Origin: Nocardia transvalensis NBRC 15921
GTDB lineage: Bacteria > Actinomycetota > Actinomycetes > Mycobacteriales > Mycobacteriaceae
NCBI RefSeq assembly: GCF_000308875.1
Contig: NZ_BAGL01000071.1
Location: 1 to 64,000 of the forward strand
DNA: 64,000 nucleotides
Reading direction: 5' to 3'
A program made the position numbers and the translations under genes. The notes beneath the pieces are model-generated. The model did no database searches. It saw only the letters and a program-made list of their open reading frames with translations, and had not been told where the DNA came from. Below, in pieces: positions 25,440 through 34,697 of the stretch. Numbering within the stretch: position 1 is the stretch's first letter; each line of letters opens with the position of its first letter.

Positions 25440-26315
25440 ATGAATTCGGAAAGCATTGTGACGGTTACTGTTTCGAACTCCGGCACACCCGCGCGCCGGA
25501 TCTCGGCCGTGCGGGTGGTGCGGGACAACTTCTCCGGCACCCTGGTATCGGCGGTGCGGACCTTCGGGCGTGCGGTGCGCATGGCCGGGGAGGCGGTGCT
25601 CGGCACGATCACCGATATCGTCCGGGGTCGCCTGCAATGGCGTGACACCGTCCTGCAGGGCTGGTGGCTGGTGACCGTCACGGCGATTCCCGCGATCCTG
25701 ATGGCGATTCCGTTCGGCGTGATCGTGTCGGTGCAGGTCGGCAACCTCATCCGCAGTCTCGGCGCGGATTCGCTGCTGGGTGCGACCGGCGGTCTGGGCG
25801 TGATCAAACAAGGGGCCCCACTGGCCACCGGATTCCTGCTCGGCGGGGCGGGCGCCGCGGCGATCGCCGCGGATCTCGGGGCGCGCACGATTCGCGAAGA
25901 GATCGACGCGCTGAACACCATGGGCATCAGTCCCGTTCACCGCCTGGTGATCCCGCGCATGGTGGCCATGCTGGTGGTGGCGCCGCTGCTGAATATCCTG
26001 ATCATCTTCGTGGGCGTGATCGCCGGGTACGCGGTGGCCGTCGGCGGCCAGAACGTCACGCCCGGCAGTTACTGGGCGACGTTCGGATCGTTCACCACAC
26101 TCGCGGATGTCTGGGTGTCGCTGGTGAAGTCGATACTCTTCGGCTTCCTCGTGGTGATCGTCGCCTGCCAGCGCGGCCTGGAGGCGAAGGGCGGCCCGCG
26201 CGGCGTGGCCGACGCCGTGAACGCCGCGGTCGTGCTGTCGGTGATGGCGATCGTGCTGGTCAATCTCGTGATCACGCAGATCACCGCGCTCTTCCTGCCG
26301 ACGAGGCTGGCGTGA
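25440..26315 (+). CDS. YrbE/MlaE-type ABC permease, Mce operon subunit A
   Basis: 291 residues. MlaE-family permease of an Mce lipid importer: several helices, the conserved segment GVIKQGAPLATGFLLGGAGAAAIAADLG and the signature REEIDALNTMGISPVHRLVIPRM that contacts the MceG ATPase. It works with the second YrbE and the Mce hexamer to import lipids or sterols across the envelope. The ATPase is not in the window, as expected for Mce systems that share one MceG. The weak ribosome site makes the ATG at 25440 moderately certain; a GTG at 25458 is an alternative. Confidence 0.9.
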   Translation: MNSESIVTVTVSNSGTPARRISAVRVVRDNFSGTLVSAVRTFGRAVRMAGEAVLGTITDIVRGRLQWRDTVLQGWWLVTVTAIPAILMAIPFGVIVSVQVGNLIRSLGADSLLGATGGLGVIKQGAPLATGFLLGGAGAAAIAADLGARTIREEIDALNTMGISPVHRLVIPRMVAMLVVAPLLNILIIFVGVIAGYAVAVGGQNVTPGSYWATFGSFTTLADVWVSLVKSILFGFLVVIVACQRGLEAKGGPRGVADAVNAAVVLSVMAIVLVNLVITQITALFLPTRLA

Positions 26316-27166
26316 TGACCGCATCGACCTACGCGCCCAAGGGTTTCGGCTGGCTGGTCCGCCGCGCTTGGCTGGCCCGCATCGAATCGGTCGGCTTCGC
26401 ACTGACGTTCACGTGGCAGGTGCTGTCCGCGATTCCGCTGACGCTCAAGCGGTATCGCGGCGAGACGATGCGCGCCATCTCGAATATGACCTGGGGCAGC
26501 GGCTCGGTGATCGTCGGCGGCGGCACCGTGCCGATGATGATCGTGCTCGGGCTGGTGATGGGCGCCTCGGTCGCCATCGAATCCTTCGCCACCCTGGACG
26601 TGCTGGGGATGGGCCCGGTGACCGGCATCGTGTCGGCCTACGCCATCACCCGCGAACTGGCGCCGATCGCCGCGGCGATCGGCTTCGCCGGGCAGGCGGG
26701 TTGCCGGATGACCGCGGAGATCGGGTCCATGCGGATCAGCGAGGAGATCGACGCGATCGAGGGACTGGGCCTGCGCTCGGTGCCGTTCGTCGTGACCACC
26801 CGCGTCATCGCGGGGGCCGTGGCCATGGTCCCGACCTTCCTGATCGCGCTGATCCTGTCGTACCTGGCCTGCCGGGGTCTGATCACGCTGGTGCACGGCC
26901 AGTCGGCGGGCGTGTACGACCACTACTTCTACCAATTCGTGTCCGGATTCGACGTCCTCGCCGCGGTGGTCAAGGTGGCGGTGTTCGCCACCGTGGTCAT
27001 CCTGGTGCACTCCTACTACGGATTCTTCGCCGCCGGTGGCCCGGAGGGTGTGGGGATCGCGTCGGGCCGGGCCGTGCGCGCCAGTTCCGTGGCGATCATC
27101 GCCACCGATATGGTGCTGTCCCTGCTGCTGTGGGGCCTGGACTCGGCGGTGACCTTCACGGGATGA
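26315..27166 (+). CDS. YrbE/MlaE-type ABC permease, Mce operon subunit B
   Basis: 283 residues, paralogous to the preceding permease: SAYAITRELAPIAAAIGFAGQAG and SEEIDAIEGLGLRSVPFVVTTRV form the MlaE motif. Its ATG shares one base with the TGA of the first permease (TGATG). Together the two probably form the heterodimeric membrane channel of this Mce transporter. Confidence 0.92.
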   Translation: MTASTYAPKGFGWLVRRAWLARIESVGFALTFTWQVLSAIPLTLKRYRGETMRAISNMTWGSGSVIVGGGTVPMMIVLGLVMGASVAIESFATLDVLGMGPVTGIVSAYAITRELAPIAAAIGFAGQAGCRMTAEIGSMRISEEIDAIEGLGLRSVPFVVTTRVIAGAVAMVPTFLIALILSYLACRGLITLVHGQSAGVYDHYFYQFVSGFDVLAAVVKVAVFATVVILVHSYYGFFAAGGPEGVGIASGRAVRASSVAIIATDMVLSLLLWGLDSAVTFTG

Positions 27167-28174
27167 ATGCCTATGCCTAACTACGGAATTCCCGGTGTCA
27201 CGGCCGATCGCCGCCACGCCCGCCTCGTGGGCGCGGCCGCGATCGCGGTGGTGACCCTACTCGCGCTCGCGACCATCGTCTCGCGCGGCACGAGCGACGA
27301 CGGCGTACGAATAATATTGCGCACCAGCACAGTTGGCGACGGCGTGGTCGAAGGGACGCCCGTGCGGCTCGACGGTGTCGAGGTCGGCCGGGTGACGGAC
27401 ATCTCGCCCGCCGACCGCGGCACCCAGAACATCGCGGTTCGGCTGGCCTCCGCGCGACTGCCCGGCCTGGACTCCAGTCTCCGGGTGGACTATTCGACCG
27501 GAAACCTGTTCGGTATCAGCGAGATCGAGCTGCGGCGCGGTCCGGGCGGGCCGCCGCTGCGGCCGGGGACGGTGCTCCAGCTGACCGCCCCCGGCGCGGT
27601 GTACGACGCGACGATGGGCAACCTGCTGCGCGGTATCTCGCAGGCCGGCGACGCCGTCCTCACCCCGCGGATGGCCTCGCTGCTGGCCACCCTGGCCGCC
27701 GACACCCGGGCCTTCACGCCGTTCCTGGAATCCGTCGTCACCCTGGCCCGCACCGTCACCGAGGTGCAGCGGGTGCCGATATCGCTGGTCCTGGGCCGGT
27801 TCGGCACGACCCTCGACGGCGGCGGCGACTTCCTCGATTCCCTGGTGGACCTGATCGATCGCGTCTACCGGATCCAGACGCTGCACACCGACCGCGACCG
27901 CATCAACGGCGGCATCTCGATGGTGGTCGACCAGTTGCTGCCCGGCGTCGCGCAGACGCTGCGGTACGCCGAGAACGGCTTCGCCGGCTACACCGGTCTG
28001 GCGATACCTGTCCTGGACATGGTGGCGGGGACCGTGCCGGATTCCCGGCGGTCGGGCGCGGAACTGCGCGAACTCATCGAGCGCATGGGGCACGCGCTGC
28101 CCGACACCCCGGACGGGCCCGTGCTGCAGACCGACCTGGACCTGCACGACCTCACCGAGGGAGGCGGACGATGA
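27167..28174 (+). CDS. Mce family protein, first (MceA position)
   Basis: 335 residues. One N-terminal membrane anchor (LVGAAAIAVVTLLALATIVS) precedes an MCE beta-barrel domain (DGVVEGTPVRLDGVEVGRVTDI through LRPGTVLQL) and a long helical C-terminal part that builds the periplasmic needle. The start codon abuts the stop of the second YrbE gene. It is shorter than typical MceA proteins (about 400 residues), lacking the extended tail. Which mce type this operon is cannot be decided from the sequence alone. Confidence 0.88.
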   Translation: MPMPNYGIPGVTADRRHARLVGAAAIAVVTLLALATIVSRGTSDDGVRIILRTSTVGDGVVEGTPVRLDGVEVGRVTDISPADRGTQNIAVRLASARLPGLDSSLRVDYSTGNLFGISEIELRRGPGGPPLRPGTVLQLTAPGAVYDATMGNLLRGISQAGDAVLTPRMASLLATLAADTRAFTPFLESVVTLARTVTEVQRVPISLVLGRFGTTLDGGGDFLDSLVDLIDRVYRIQTLHTDRDRINGGISMVVDQLLPGVAQTLRYAENGFAGYTGLAIPVLDMVAGTVPDSRRSGAELRELIERMGHALPDTPDGPVLQTDLDLHDLTEGGGR

Positions 28175-29178
28175 GGACCGTACGCGGGGCCGCCTGGCGG
28201 TTCGCCCTGTTCGCCGCGGCGATCGCCGTGCTGCTGGCCGCGATCGTCACGGCCATCCGGCAACCCGTCGACGGCGACACCGACACCTATACGGCGCTCT
28301 TCTCCGACGTCAACGGCCTGCGCACCGGCGACGACGTACGCCTGCGCGGAGTCGCGGTAGGACAGGTGGAATCCATTGTCCTGCAAGGCAATCAGGCGTC
28401 GGTGCGCTTCGGTCTCACCACCTCCACGCCCCTGTTCGACACCAGCAAACTCGCCGTCCGCTACCAGAATCTGGTGGGCCAGCGGTACATCGACGTGCAG
28501 TACGCCCCCGATCACGGCCCCCGGCTCCGCGCCGGGGCGACCGTCGGCGTCGACCACACCGTGCCCTCCTTCGATGTGACCAGCCTGTTCAACGGGCTCA
28601 AACCGGTGCTGGCGACGTTGTCACCGGAGAAGCTCAACCGGTTCACCGAGAGCATGCTCGCCGTCATCGAGGGCAACGGCAGCGGTATCGGCCCGGCGCT
28701 GGACGCCATGGGTGAACTGTCGGAGTACACGGTCGACCGGCAGCGGGTCATCACGACGCTGGTGCACAACATGTCCCAGATCAACGACAAGATCGGCGGG
28801 TCCTCCGCGCCGCTGATCACGCTGCTGGGCAATGCCGCCGACATCTTCGATTCGCTGCAACGCAATGTGGTCGGCCTGATCGACTTCTCGCTCACCGCGC
28901 CGCCGGTGCTGCGGCCGGCCGACAGCCTGCTGTCGACCCTCGGCTTCACCGAGAACGAGAATCCGGATATCGAGGCCATCCTGCGCCTGCTGATTCCCGA
29001 TCCGCAGCTGGTCGTCGACGTGCTCGGCAGGCTGCCGGCCGCGCTCGCCGCGCTCGATGCCGCCATCCCCCAGCGCATTCCGGGATCGTCACCGGTCTGC
29101 GGCAAGGGCGACGCGCCCGTGCCGCAGCCGCTGCGGATCCTCGTCGCCGGACAGCGGGTGTCGATATGCAACGCATGA
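28171..29178 (+). CDS. Mce family protein, second (MceB position)
   Basis: 335 residues. N-terminal anchor (FALFAAAIAVLLAAIVTAI), MCE domain with DVNGLRTGDDVRLRGVAVGQVESI and VRYQNLVGQRYIDVQY, then helices with FNGLKPVLATLSPEKLN, a block typical of MceB. The tail holds two Cys (VCGKG, SICNA) that could form a disulfide. ATGA overlap with the preceding gene. Confidence 0.9.
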   Translation: MRTVRGAAWRFALFAAAIAVLLAAIVTAIRQPVDGDTDTYTALFSDVNGLRTGDDVRLRGVAVGQVESIVLQGNQASVRFGLTTSTPLFDTSKLAVRYQNLVGQRYIDVQYAPDHGPRLRAGATVGVDHTVPSFDVTSLFNGLKPVLATLSPEKLNRFTESMLAVIEGNGSGIGPALDAMGELSEYTVDRQRVITTLVHNMSQINDKIGGSSAPLITLLGNAADIFDSLQRNVVGLIDFSLTAPPVLRPADSLLSTLGFTENENPDIEAILRLLIPDPQLVVDVLGRLPAALAALDAAIPQRIPGSSPVCGKGDAPVPQPLRILVAGQRVSICNA

Positions 29179-30221
29179 GCGGGCGGGTACGCGAGATGTT
29201 CTCCGGGCGCGACGAGATCAGCGCGCGGCGCAGGGAATTCGGCCTGGGCGCACTCGGCGCGGTGCTGGTGGTACTGGCACTGCTGATCACGGCCGCGGTC
29301 TACGTGATCCCGTTCGGCCACCGCACCTACACCGCCGAACTCGCCGAGGCCGAGACCGTGAAGGCCGGTGACGACGTGCGGCTGGCGGGCATCTCGGTGG
29401 GCACGGTGCGCGATCTCGAACTGCACCCCGACAAGGTGGTCATGCGGTTCACGGTCGACTCCGGGATCTTCCTGGGCGACGAGACCACGCTGGACGTGCG
29501 CATGCTCACCCTGGTCGGCGGCCACTACGTGGCGCTGTTTCCGGCCGGTGCGAAACCGCTGGGCGGCACGGCGATTCCGCCCGACCGCATCCGGCTCCCC
29601 TACAGCCTCATGGAGACCTTCCAGGACGCCGCCGCCCCGGTCCGCGGCATCGACGGCGGCACGCTGCGCGACAACCTGTCGGTCCTCGCCGATTCGCTCG
29701 TCCAGGCGCCCGAGGGCATCCGCCAGATGATCAGCGGCGCCGATCATCTCGTGGACGTGCTGAATCAGCAGCGCGTCGAGGTGTCGAAGGCCATCTCCCT
29801 GGCGCAGGAGTACCTCGGCGTCGTCGACCTGGGCAAGGGTCAGCTGCGCCGGATGATCGAGAAGATCGACCTGCTGGAGACCATGCTGGGCGACAAGCGG
29901 GCGGAGGTGCGCGAGGCCACCCGGCTCCTGCGATCGGTATTCGGCCGGGTGGCGGCATTGCAGCCGTCCTGGGAGACGACGCTGAAGCCGATGGCCCAGC
30001 AGCTGGCCGATGCCGTCGACCGGCTGGAGGATATCGGCGAAAAGCTCACTCCCCTGGTCGATTCCGTGCACGGGATCGGCGAGAAGCTGACGCGGCTCGT
30101 TCTCCCCGACGGTCGCGTCCAGGTGGGCGATCCCGCCGCCACCGTCACGGCTCCCGGACCGGTGGACGCCGCGGCGATCGTCGGCGGGATCTGCATCCCG
30201 GTTCCCGGAAAGGCGTGCTGA
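29175..30221 (+). CDS. Mce family protein, third (MceC position)
   Basis: 348 residues from the ATG that overlaps the preceding TGA (ATGA); an in-frame ATG at 29166 would add three residues. Anchor helix (LGALGAVLVVLALLITAAVYV), MCE domain (EAETVKAGDDVRLAGISVGTVRDL, LTLVGGHYVALFP), and a long helical segment. The C-terminus GGICIPVPGKAC matches the Cys-containing ends common in MceC-like subunits. Confidence 0.9.
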   Translation: MSGRVREMFSGRDEISARRREFGLGALGAVLVVLALLITAAVYVIPFGHRTYTAELAEAETVKAGDDVRLAGISVGTVRDLELHPDKVVMRFTVDSGIFLGDETTLDVRMLTLVGGHYVALFPAGAKPLGGTAIPPDRIRLPYSLMETFQDAAAPVRGIDGGTLRDNLSVLADSLVQAPEGIRQMISGADHLVDVLNQQRVEVSKAISLAQEYLGVVDLGKGQLRRMIEKIDLLETMLGDKRAEVREATRLLRSVFGRVAALQPSWETTLKPMAQQLADAVDRLEDIGEKLTPLVDSVHGIGEKLTRLVLPDGRVQVGDPAATVTAPGPVDAAAIVGGICIPVPGKAC

Positions 30222-31336
30222 TGCCGCTGCGAACGATGCTGCACACCGCGCTCGGTTCCCGCGTGACCATGTCCGTGGCCGGGGCGCTCGCCTTGGTCGC
30301 GGTCGCCGTGCTCGGGTACATCACGGTGGCCGATCCGCTGCGCCGGACCGAGTCCTATTGCGCGCTGATGCCCGACAGCGTCGGACTGTATGCCGGCAAC
30401 CACGTCACCATGCGCGGCGTCCCCGTCGGCACCGTCACCGGCATCCACCCCGCCGGTGACAAGGTCCGCGTCGACTTCGCCGTGGACGCCGACCATCCGG
30501 TGCTCACCGACGCCTCCGCGACGACCCTGTCGCGCAATGTCACCACCGATCGCGACCTCGCCGTGCTGAACAGCGGCACCGTGCTCGATCGCTGGGATCC
30601 CCGGCAGTGCATCACCAGAACTCTCACGCCCAAGAGCCTGACCGAGACCCTGCACGCCGTCGCGGGCCTGTCGAAACAGCTGCTCGGCACCGAGCCACGG
30701 CAGGACGACGCGATAGGACGGCTTGTCACGCAGTTGAATTCGGCCACGGCGGGTACCGGTCCGCAGCTCAATGCCCTCATCGGGAAGATCGGTTCCGCCC
30801 TGGACCATCCCGACGCCGCGATCGGGCGGCTGTCGGCCATCATCGACAGTCTCGCGGCGCTGTCGGACAGCGTCTCCACCCACTGGGGCACCATCGATTC
30901 GATGGTGCGGGGGCTGGAATCGATCCTGCATCAGGTGAACGACGAGCTGTTCAGCGAGACCACCACCATCATCGACGACTTCCGCCGGGTGCTGCCCATG
31001 CTCAACGACATCACCACGATGTTCGGCGATCCGATCTTCCTGCTGCTGGACGCCTCGGTCCCGCTGATCCGGTTCCTCGGCGCGCACATCGCGACGCTGC
31101 GCCAGATCATCGATATGGTCCCGGTGATCACCGGCGCGTTCACCGCGATCGTCGATCCGCGCACCGGCGCACCCGGCCTCACCTTCGCGCCGCCACGCGT
31201 CGCCCTCCCCACGCCCGAGGGCGACAAGATCTGCGCCGCAGTGAATTCCGTCGCGCCCGGCCGATGTTCGGCGACCGGCGATACGGCGAATGTCGACCTG
31301 GTACGGATGATCCTGGCCACGGCGGGCGCCCGATGA
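30221..31336 (+). CDS. Mce family protein, fourth (MceD position)
   Basis: 371 residues; ATG shares one base with the previous TGA. N-terminal anchor (VAGALALVAVAVLGYITVA), then SYCALMPDSVGLYAGNHVTM and RGVPVGTVTGIHPAGDKVRV, the MCE fold of MceD-type subunits. The long C-terminal region is helical. A Cys pair (CAA and RCSAT) occurs near the end. A GTG at 30215 could also serve as start. Confidence 0.9.
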   Translation: MPLRTMLHTALGSRVTMSVAGALALVAVAVLGYITVADPLRRTESYCALMPDSVGLYAGNHVTMRGVPVGTVTGIHPAGDKVRVDFAVDADHPVLTDASATTLSRNVTTDRDLAVLNSGTVLDRWDPRQCITRTLTPKSLTETLHAVAGLSKQLLGTEPRQDDAIGRLVTQLNSATAGTGPQLNALIGKIGSALDHPDAAIGRLSAIIDSLAALSDSVSTHWGTIDSMVRGLESILHQVNDELFSETTTIIDDFRRVLPMLNDITTMFGDPIFLLLDASVPLIRFLGAHIATLRQIIDMVPVITGAFTAIVDPRTGAPGLTFAPPRVALPTPEGDKICAAVNSVAPGRCSATGDTANVDLVRMILATAGAR

Positions 31337-32385
31337 TCCGCGCACGCACCGCACTCCCGGCCCTTGTCCTCTCCGTATTGTTCTGCGGGGCATGCGCATT
31401 CGACCCGTCATCGCTGCCGCTGCCCGGCGCGGGCGTCTCCGGCCCGACCTATCACATCCGCATCGAGTTCTCCGACGTGCTGAATCTGCCCGCCCGCGCC
31501 AAGGTGGTGGCCAACGGCGCGCAGATCGGCGTGGCGACGAATATCGCTCTGGCACAGCGGGACAACGGGGCCGATCACGTCGTCGTCGATGCCGAGATCG
31601 GCAGGGACGTCGAACTGCCCGCCGCGACCACGGCCGCGCTCCGGCAGAACACCCTGCTCGGCGATATCCACATCGCGCTGACCACGCCGCCGGACGGTTT
31701 CGCGCGACTGCTGCGCGACGGCGACACCATTCCGGTCGGGCAGACCCGCCCCTCGGTGCGCATCGAGGACACCCTCGCCGGTATCGCGACCTTCGTCCAG
31801 GGCGGCGCGGTCGACCAGTTGCAGGATCTGGTCACCGAACTCAACGGCGTACTCCCCGAGGATCCCGCGCGGACCGCCCACATCTTCCAGGTGCTCGGCG
31901 AGGACGTCGCCGATCTCTCCGTCCATCTCGACCAGGCCGACCAACTGCTGAACGGCCTCACCAAGGATTCGGAGGTGATGAACCGCCAGCGGGACACCCT
32001 GGCCGAACTGCTCACCGATTCCGCCGTCGACCAGGTGTCGGCCGCCGTGGCCGCCATCGTGAACGTGATCGGCGTGCTCGGCGGGATGGCTCCGGTCGCG
32101 CACGCGCTCACCTGGCTCGCGCCCGTCACCCAGTCCGCCGACAGTGCGCTGGGGGCGATCTTCCCGCTGATATTCACCAACCGGCCCCTGGATCTCCAGG
32201 CGCCGTCGAACCTCAATGCCCTCGTGGCGGTGATCCGCGACAAGCTCATCCCGTGGGTCGAGCACGGGCCGAAGGTGACTGTGCGCCGGGTGAATGTCGT
32301 TCCGGCACAGGGGCCGCCGGTGCCCGCCGACGATCAGGTCGAGCAGATCGTGCGGGTCATGCGGATGATCGGAGTGGTGCGATGA
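31333..32385 (+). CDS. Mce family lipoprotein, fifth (MceE/LprN position)
   Basis: 350 residues with a lipobox (VLFCGAC, Cys21), as expected for the fifth subunit, the lipoprotein member of Mce hexamers. MCE domain: YHIRIEFSDVLNLPARAKVV and ANGAQIGVATNIALAQRDNG. The rest is helical. ATGA overlap with the preceding stop. Confidence 0.92.
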   Translation: MIRARTALPALVLSVLFCGACAFDPSSLPLPGAGVSGPTYHIRIEFSDVLNLPARAKVVANGAQIGVATNIALAQRDNGADHVVVDAEIGRDVELPAATTAALRQNTLLGDIHIALTTPPDGFARLLRDGDTIPVGQTRPSVRIEDTLAGIATFVQGGAVDQLQDLVTELNGVLPEDPARTAHIFQVLGEDVADLSVHLDQADQLLNGLTKDSEVMNRQRDTLAELLTDSAVDQVSAAVAAIVNVIGVLGGMAPVAHALTWLAPVTQSADSALGAIFPLIFTNRPLDLQAPSNLNALVAVIRDKLIPWVEHGPKVTVRRVNVVPAQGPPVPADDQVEQIVRVMRMIGVVR

Positions 32386-33344
32386 AGGCGCGGTCGGTGC
32401 TGTCCCTCGGTGCGATCGCCGCCGTGTCCGTGCTCGGGTCGGCGTATCTCGCCTTCGGCGTCGTGGGCGCGGATCCGTTCGCCGAGTACACGACAATCAC
32501 TCTGCGCGTGTCGGACTCGGGTGGGTTGGCAACGGGATCACCCGTTCTGCTGTCCGGCATCGAGGTGGGTGAGATCGCGGCCGTCGATTCGATGGCATCC
32601 GGCGTGCGAGTCCGGATGGATATCCGTTCCGCCTACCGCGTTCCGGCCGACAGTGCGGTCACCATCGAGAATCTGTCGTGGCTCGGCGAGCCCTATGTGG
32701 AATTCGCGCCGCGATCGCCGAATTCGCGGGAGCTGCGGGACGGGGAGGAGGTCGACACCTCACTCGTGCGACCGCCGCTGTCGATTCCGGAGCTGGCCCG
32801 GCTGGTCACCCAGGTGCTGAGCCGGATCGACCCGGCCGCCGCCAACGCCCTCGTCGGCACCTTCACCACCGCGCTCACCGGGACCGAGGCGGTCGTTCCC
32901 GAACTGTCGCGCTCCACCGGACTGCTCGCCGCTGCCCTCGCCGACCGGTCCCCCGCGGTCGGCGAGATATTCGACGATCTGCAACGCATCGCGCCGGATA
33001 TGGCGGCGGCCGGTCCCGCGATGACCGTCGCCCGGCCGCCGCTCGTCGAATTCGGCCGGCGCGTGGACGATATCGCCGAATCGATCGGACGCCTGTTCCG
33101 CACCGGCGACGCGCCCCGGATGTACCAGGAGGGTACGGGCCTGGTGCCGTTCGTGGATCGGCTCGGCGCGTGGGTGGACGAGGTCGGCCCGCAACTCGCG
33201 CCGCTGGCCCCCATCCTCCAGCCCCTCGTCGACGCCGTGGTCTCGATGCTCCCCCGCATAGACATCGGCGGCCTCATCTCCGCCGCCCTGGCCTCCACCG
33301 GCCCCGGCGACGGGGCCATCCACCTTCAGATCGCCGTGAAGTAA
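32382..33344 (+). CDS. Mce family protein, sixth (MceF position)
   Basis: 320 residues; ATGA overlap with the MceE gene. N-terminal anchor (VLSLGAIAAVSVLGSAYLAF), MCE domain (ITLRVSDSGGLATGSPVLLS, GIEVGEIAAVDSMASGVRV, ENLSWLGEPYVEFAP), then a helical tail ending in IHLQIAVK. It is shorter than MceF of pathogenic mycobacteria and completes a six-subunit set. Confidence 0.9.
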   Translation: MKARSVLSLGAIAAVSVLGSAYLAFGVVGADPFAEYTTITLRVSDSGGLATGSPVLLSGIEVGEIAAVDSMASGVRVRMDIRSAYRVPADSAVTIENLSWLGEPYVEFAPRSPNSRELRDGEEVDTSLVRPPLSIPELARLVTQVLSRIDPAAANALVGTFTTALTGTEAVVPELSRSTGLLAAALADRSPAVGEIFDDLQRIAPDMAAAGPAMTVARPPLVEFGRRVDDIAESIGRLFRTGDAPRMYQEGTGLVPFVDRLGAWVDEVGPQLAPLAPILQPLVDAVVSMLPRIDIGGLISAALASTGPGDGAIHLQIAVK

Positions 33345-33373
33345 CCCCTGAGCCGCAGAACCGAGGACCGCTC

Positions 33374-34003
33374 ATGCCCGATGAATCGACCGAAACCACG
33401 CCGGAGCCAACGGCTTCCGAGGAGACCACAGAGAAGCCGGTCAGTAGCAAGGAGGTCCGGGTACGCCGTGGTTCGCGGGGCCGGACCGTCTCGGTATCGC
33501 TGCCCGCGCTCGGGATCACGGCCGGAGTGGTCGTGCTGATCGTGGCGCTCGCGGTGGCGTGTGTCGGGTGGTGGTCGGCCCGAGGCGATCTCGCCGACGC
33601 GCGTGCGAGCGCTGACCGGGACCGGCATGCCGAGCAGGTGGCCACCGACTACGCGGTCGGCGCGTCGACCATCGATCACACGAACGTCCCCGCGTGGGTG
33701 GCCAAGTTGAAGGCCAACACGAGCCCGCAGCTGGCGAACAAGTTCGACGCCACCGCGCCGAAACTCGAGGAGATCCTGCTGCCGCTGCAATGGACCTCCA
33801 CGGCCTCCCCCATCGCGGCCACGATCGGCTCGGTATCCGGCGGGGTCTACAAGGTCAACGTCTTCGTCAACGTCAATTCCACCAATGCCCAGAATCCCAA
33901 AGGCGGGCAGATGACGGTCACCTACAACGTCACCGTCGACAGCAACGCCGGATGGCAGATCACCGACGTCGGCGGGCTCGACGGGGCGCTACCCACCCGC
34001 TGA
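33374..34003 (+). CDS. Mce-associated membrane protein (Mas)
   Basis: 209 residues. A Glu/Thr-rich cytoplasmic tail (1-35) is followed by one membrane helix (LGITAGVVVLIVALAVACVGWW) and a SnoaL/NTF2-like periplasmic domain ending in VTYNVTVDSNAGWQITDVGG, the usual Mas architecture. Mas proteins stabilise Mce transporters. It lies 29 nt after the MceF gene in the same operon, and the operon ends here. Confidence 0.87.
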   Translation: MPDESTETTPEPTASEETTEKPVSSKEVRVRRGSRGRTVSVSLPALGITAGVVVLIVALAVACVGWWSARGDLADARASADRDRHAEQVATDYAVGASTIDHTNVPAWVAKLKANTSPQLANKFDATAPKLEEILLPLQWTSTASPIAATIGSVSGGVYKVNVFVNVNSTNAQNPKGGQMTVTYNVTVDSNAGWQITDVGGLDGALPTR

Positions 34004-34005
34004 CC

Positions 34006-34659
34006 TCACACCGGCACCGCGAACAGGCGGATCAGCACCTCCACCGCGGGCTGCTCCACGGCGGCCAGTTCGTCGGGAAAGCCCGCGCTGATCGGCCCGA
34101 GCACCAGTTCCTCGATCGCCCCGACCGCCGCGGTGAACATCGGCCCCGGCACCGCGGGCCAGTCCGGGTGGATCTCCCGCGCCCGCGCGTGCCACTCCCG
34201 CAGGATATCGGCGATCCGCTCGTACCCGGCATTACGCAGCGCCAGCCCGAGCGGCCCCATGCCCGGCAGCTCCACGATCAGGCAGCGCGTGAATTCCGGT
34301 TCGGCGGCGCATAATTCGAGATACTTCCGCACCCGCCACCGCACCAGGTCGAGCGGTTCGACCGCCTCCCGCGGCGGCTCCAGCGCGGCGAACACCACCT
34401 CGGCCCCCGCCGTCGCCGCCGCCAGGAAACACTCCTGCTTGTGCTCGAAGTGCTGATAGAACTCCCGCCGCGAAACCCGCGCGCACGCAACGATATCCGC
34501 GACCGTCGACCCCGCGTACCCCTTCTCCGCCACCACCGAGATCACCCCCCGCAACAACCGCCCCCGCTGCTCCGCCCGCACCTGCTCGGCGGGCAAACTG
34601 CTCCGCCCCCGCGGCAACCCCGGACGCGACGCGTCGTAGACGCCCGACAACTGCGTCAC
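34006..34659 (-). CDS. TetR family transcriptional regulator
   Basis: 217 residues. HTH at about residues 34-72 (ISVVAEKGYAGSTVADIVACARVSRREFYQHFEHK) and a helical ligand domain. The GTG at 34659 is chosen because GGGGAGG lies seven bases upstream; a GTG at 34677 lies before that site. It is convergent with the Mce operon, only 2 nt from its last stop, so it may report on or control lipid uptake, though the operon promoter is 9 kb away. Confidence 0.85.
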   Translation of the reverse strand: MTQLSGVYDASRPGLPRGRSSLPAEQVRAEQRGRLLRGVISVVAEKGYAGSTVADIVACARVSRREFYQHFEHKQECFLAAATAGAEVVFAALEPPREAVEPLDLVRWRVRKYLELCAAEPEFTRCLIVELPGMGPLGLALRNAGYERIADILREWHARAREIHPDWPAVPGPMFTAAVGAIEELVLGPISAGFPDELAAVEQPAVEVLIRLFAVPV

Positions 34660-34697
34660 ACCCACGCCTCCCCACACCTAGACCATTGACCGATATT

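Noticed and set aside
25397..25645. Small frame starting MNPKERPQPPPEPP before the first YrbE gene
   Set aside because: It overlaps the permease in another frame, loses any protein-like pattern after 16 residues, and has no conserved feature.
28512..31555. Long minus-strand frames across the Mce operon
   Set aside because: They are antisense to mutually overlapping, motif-bearing Mce genes.
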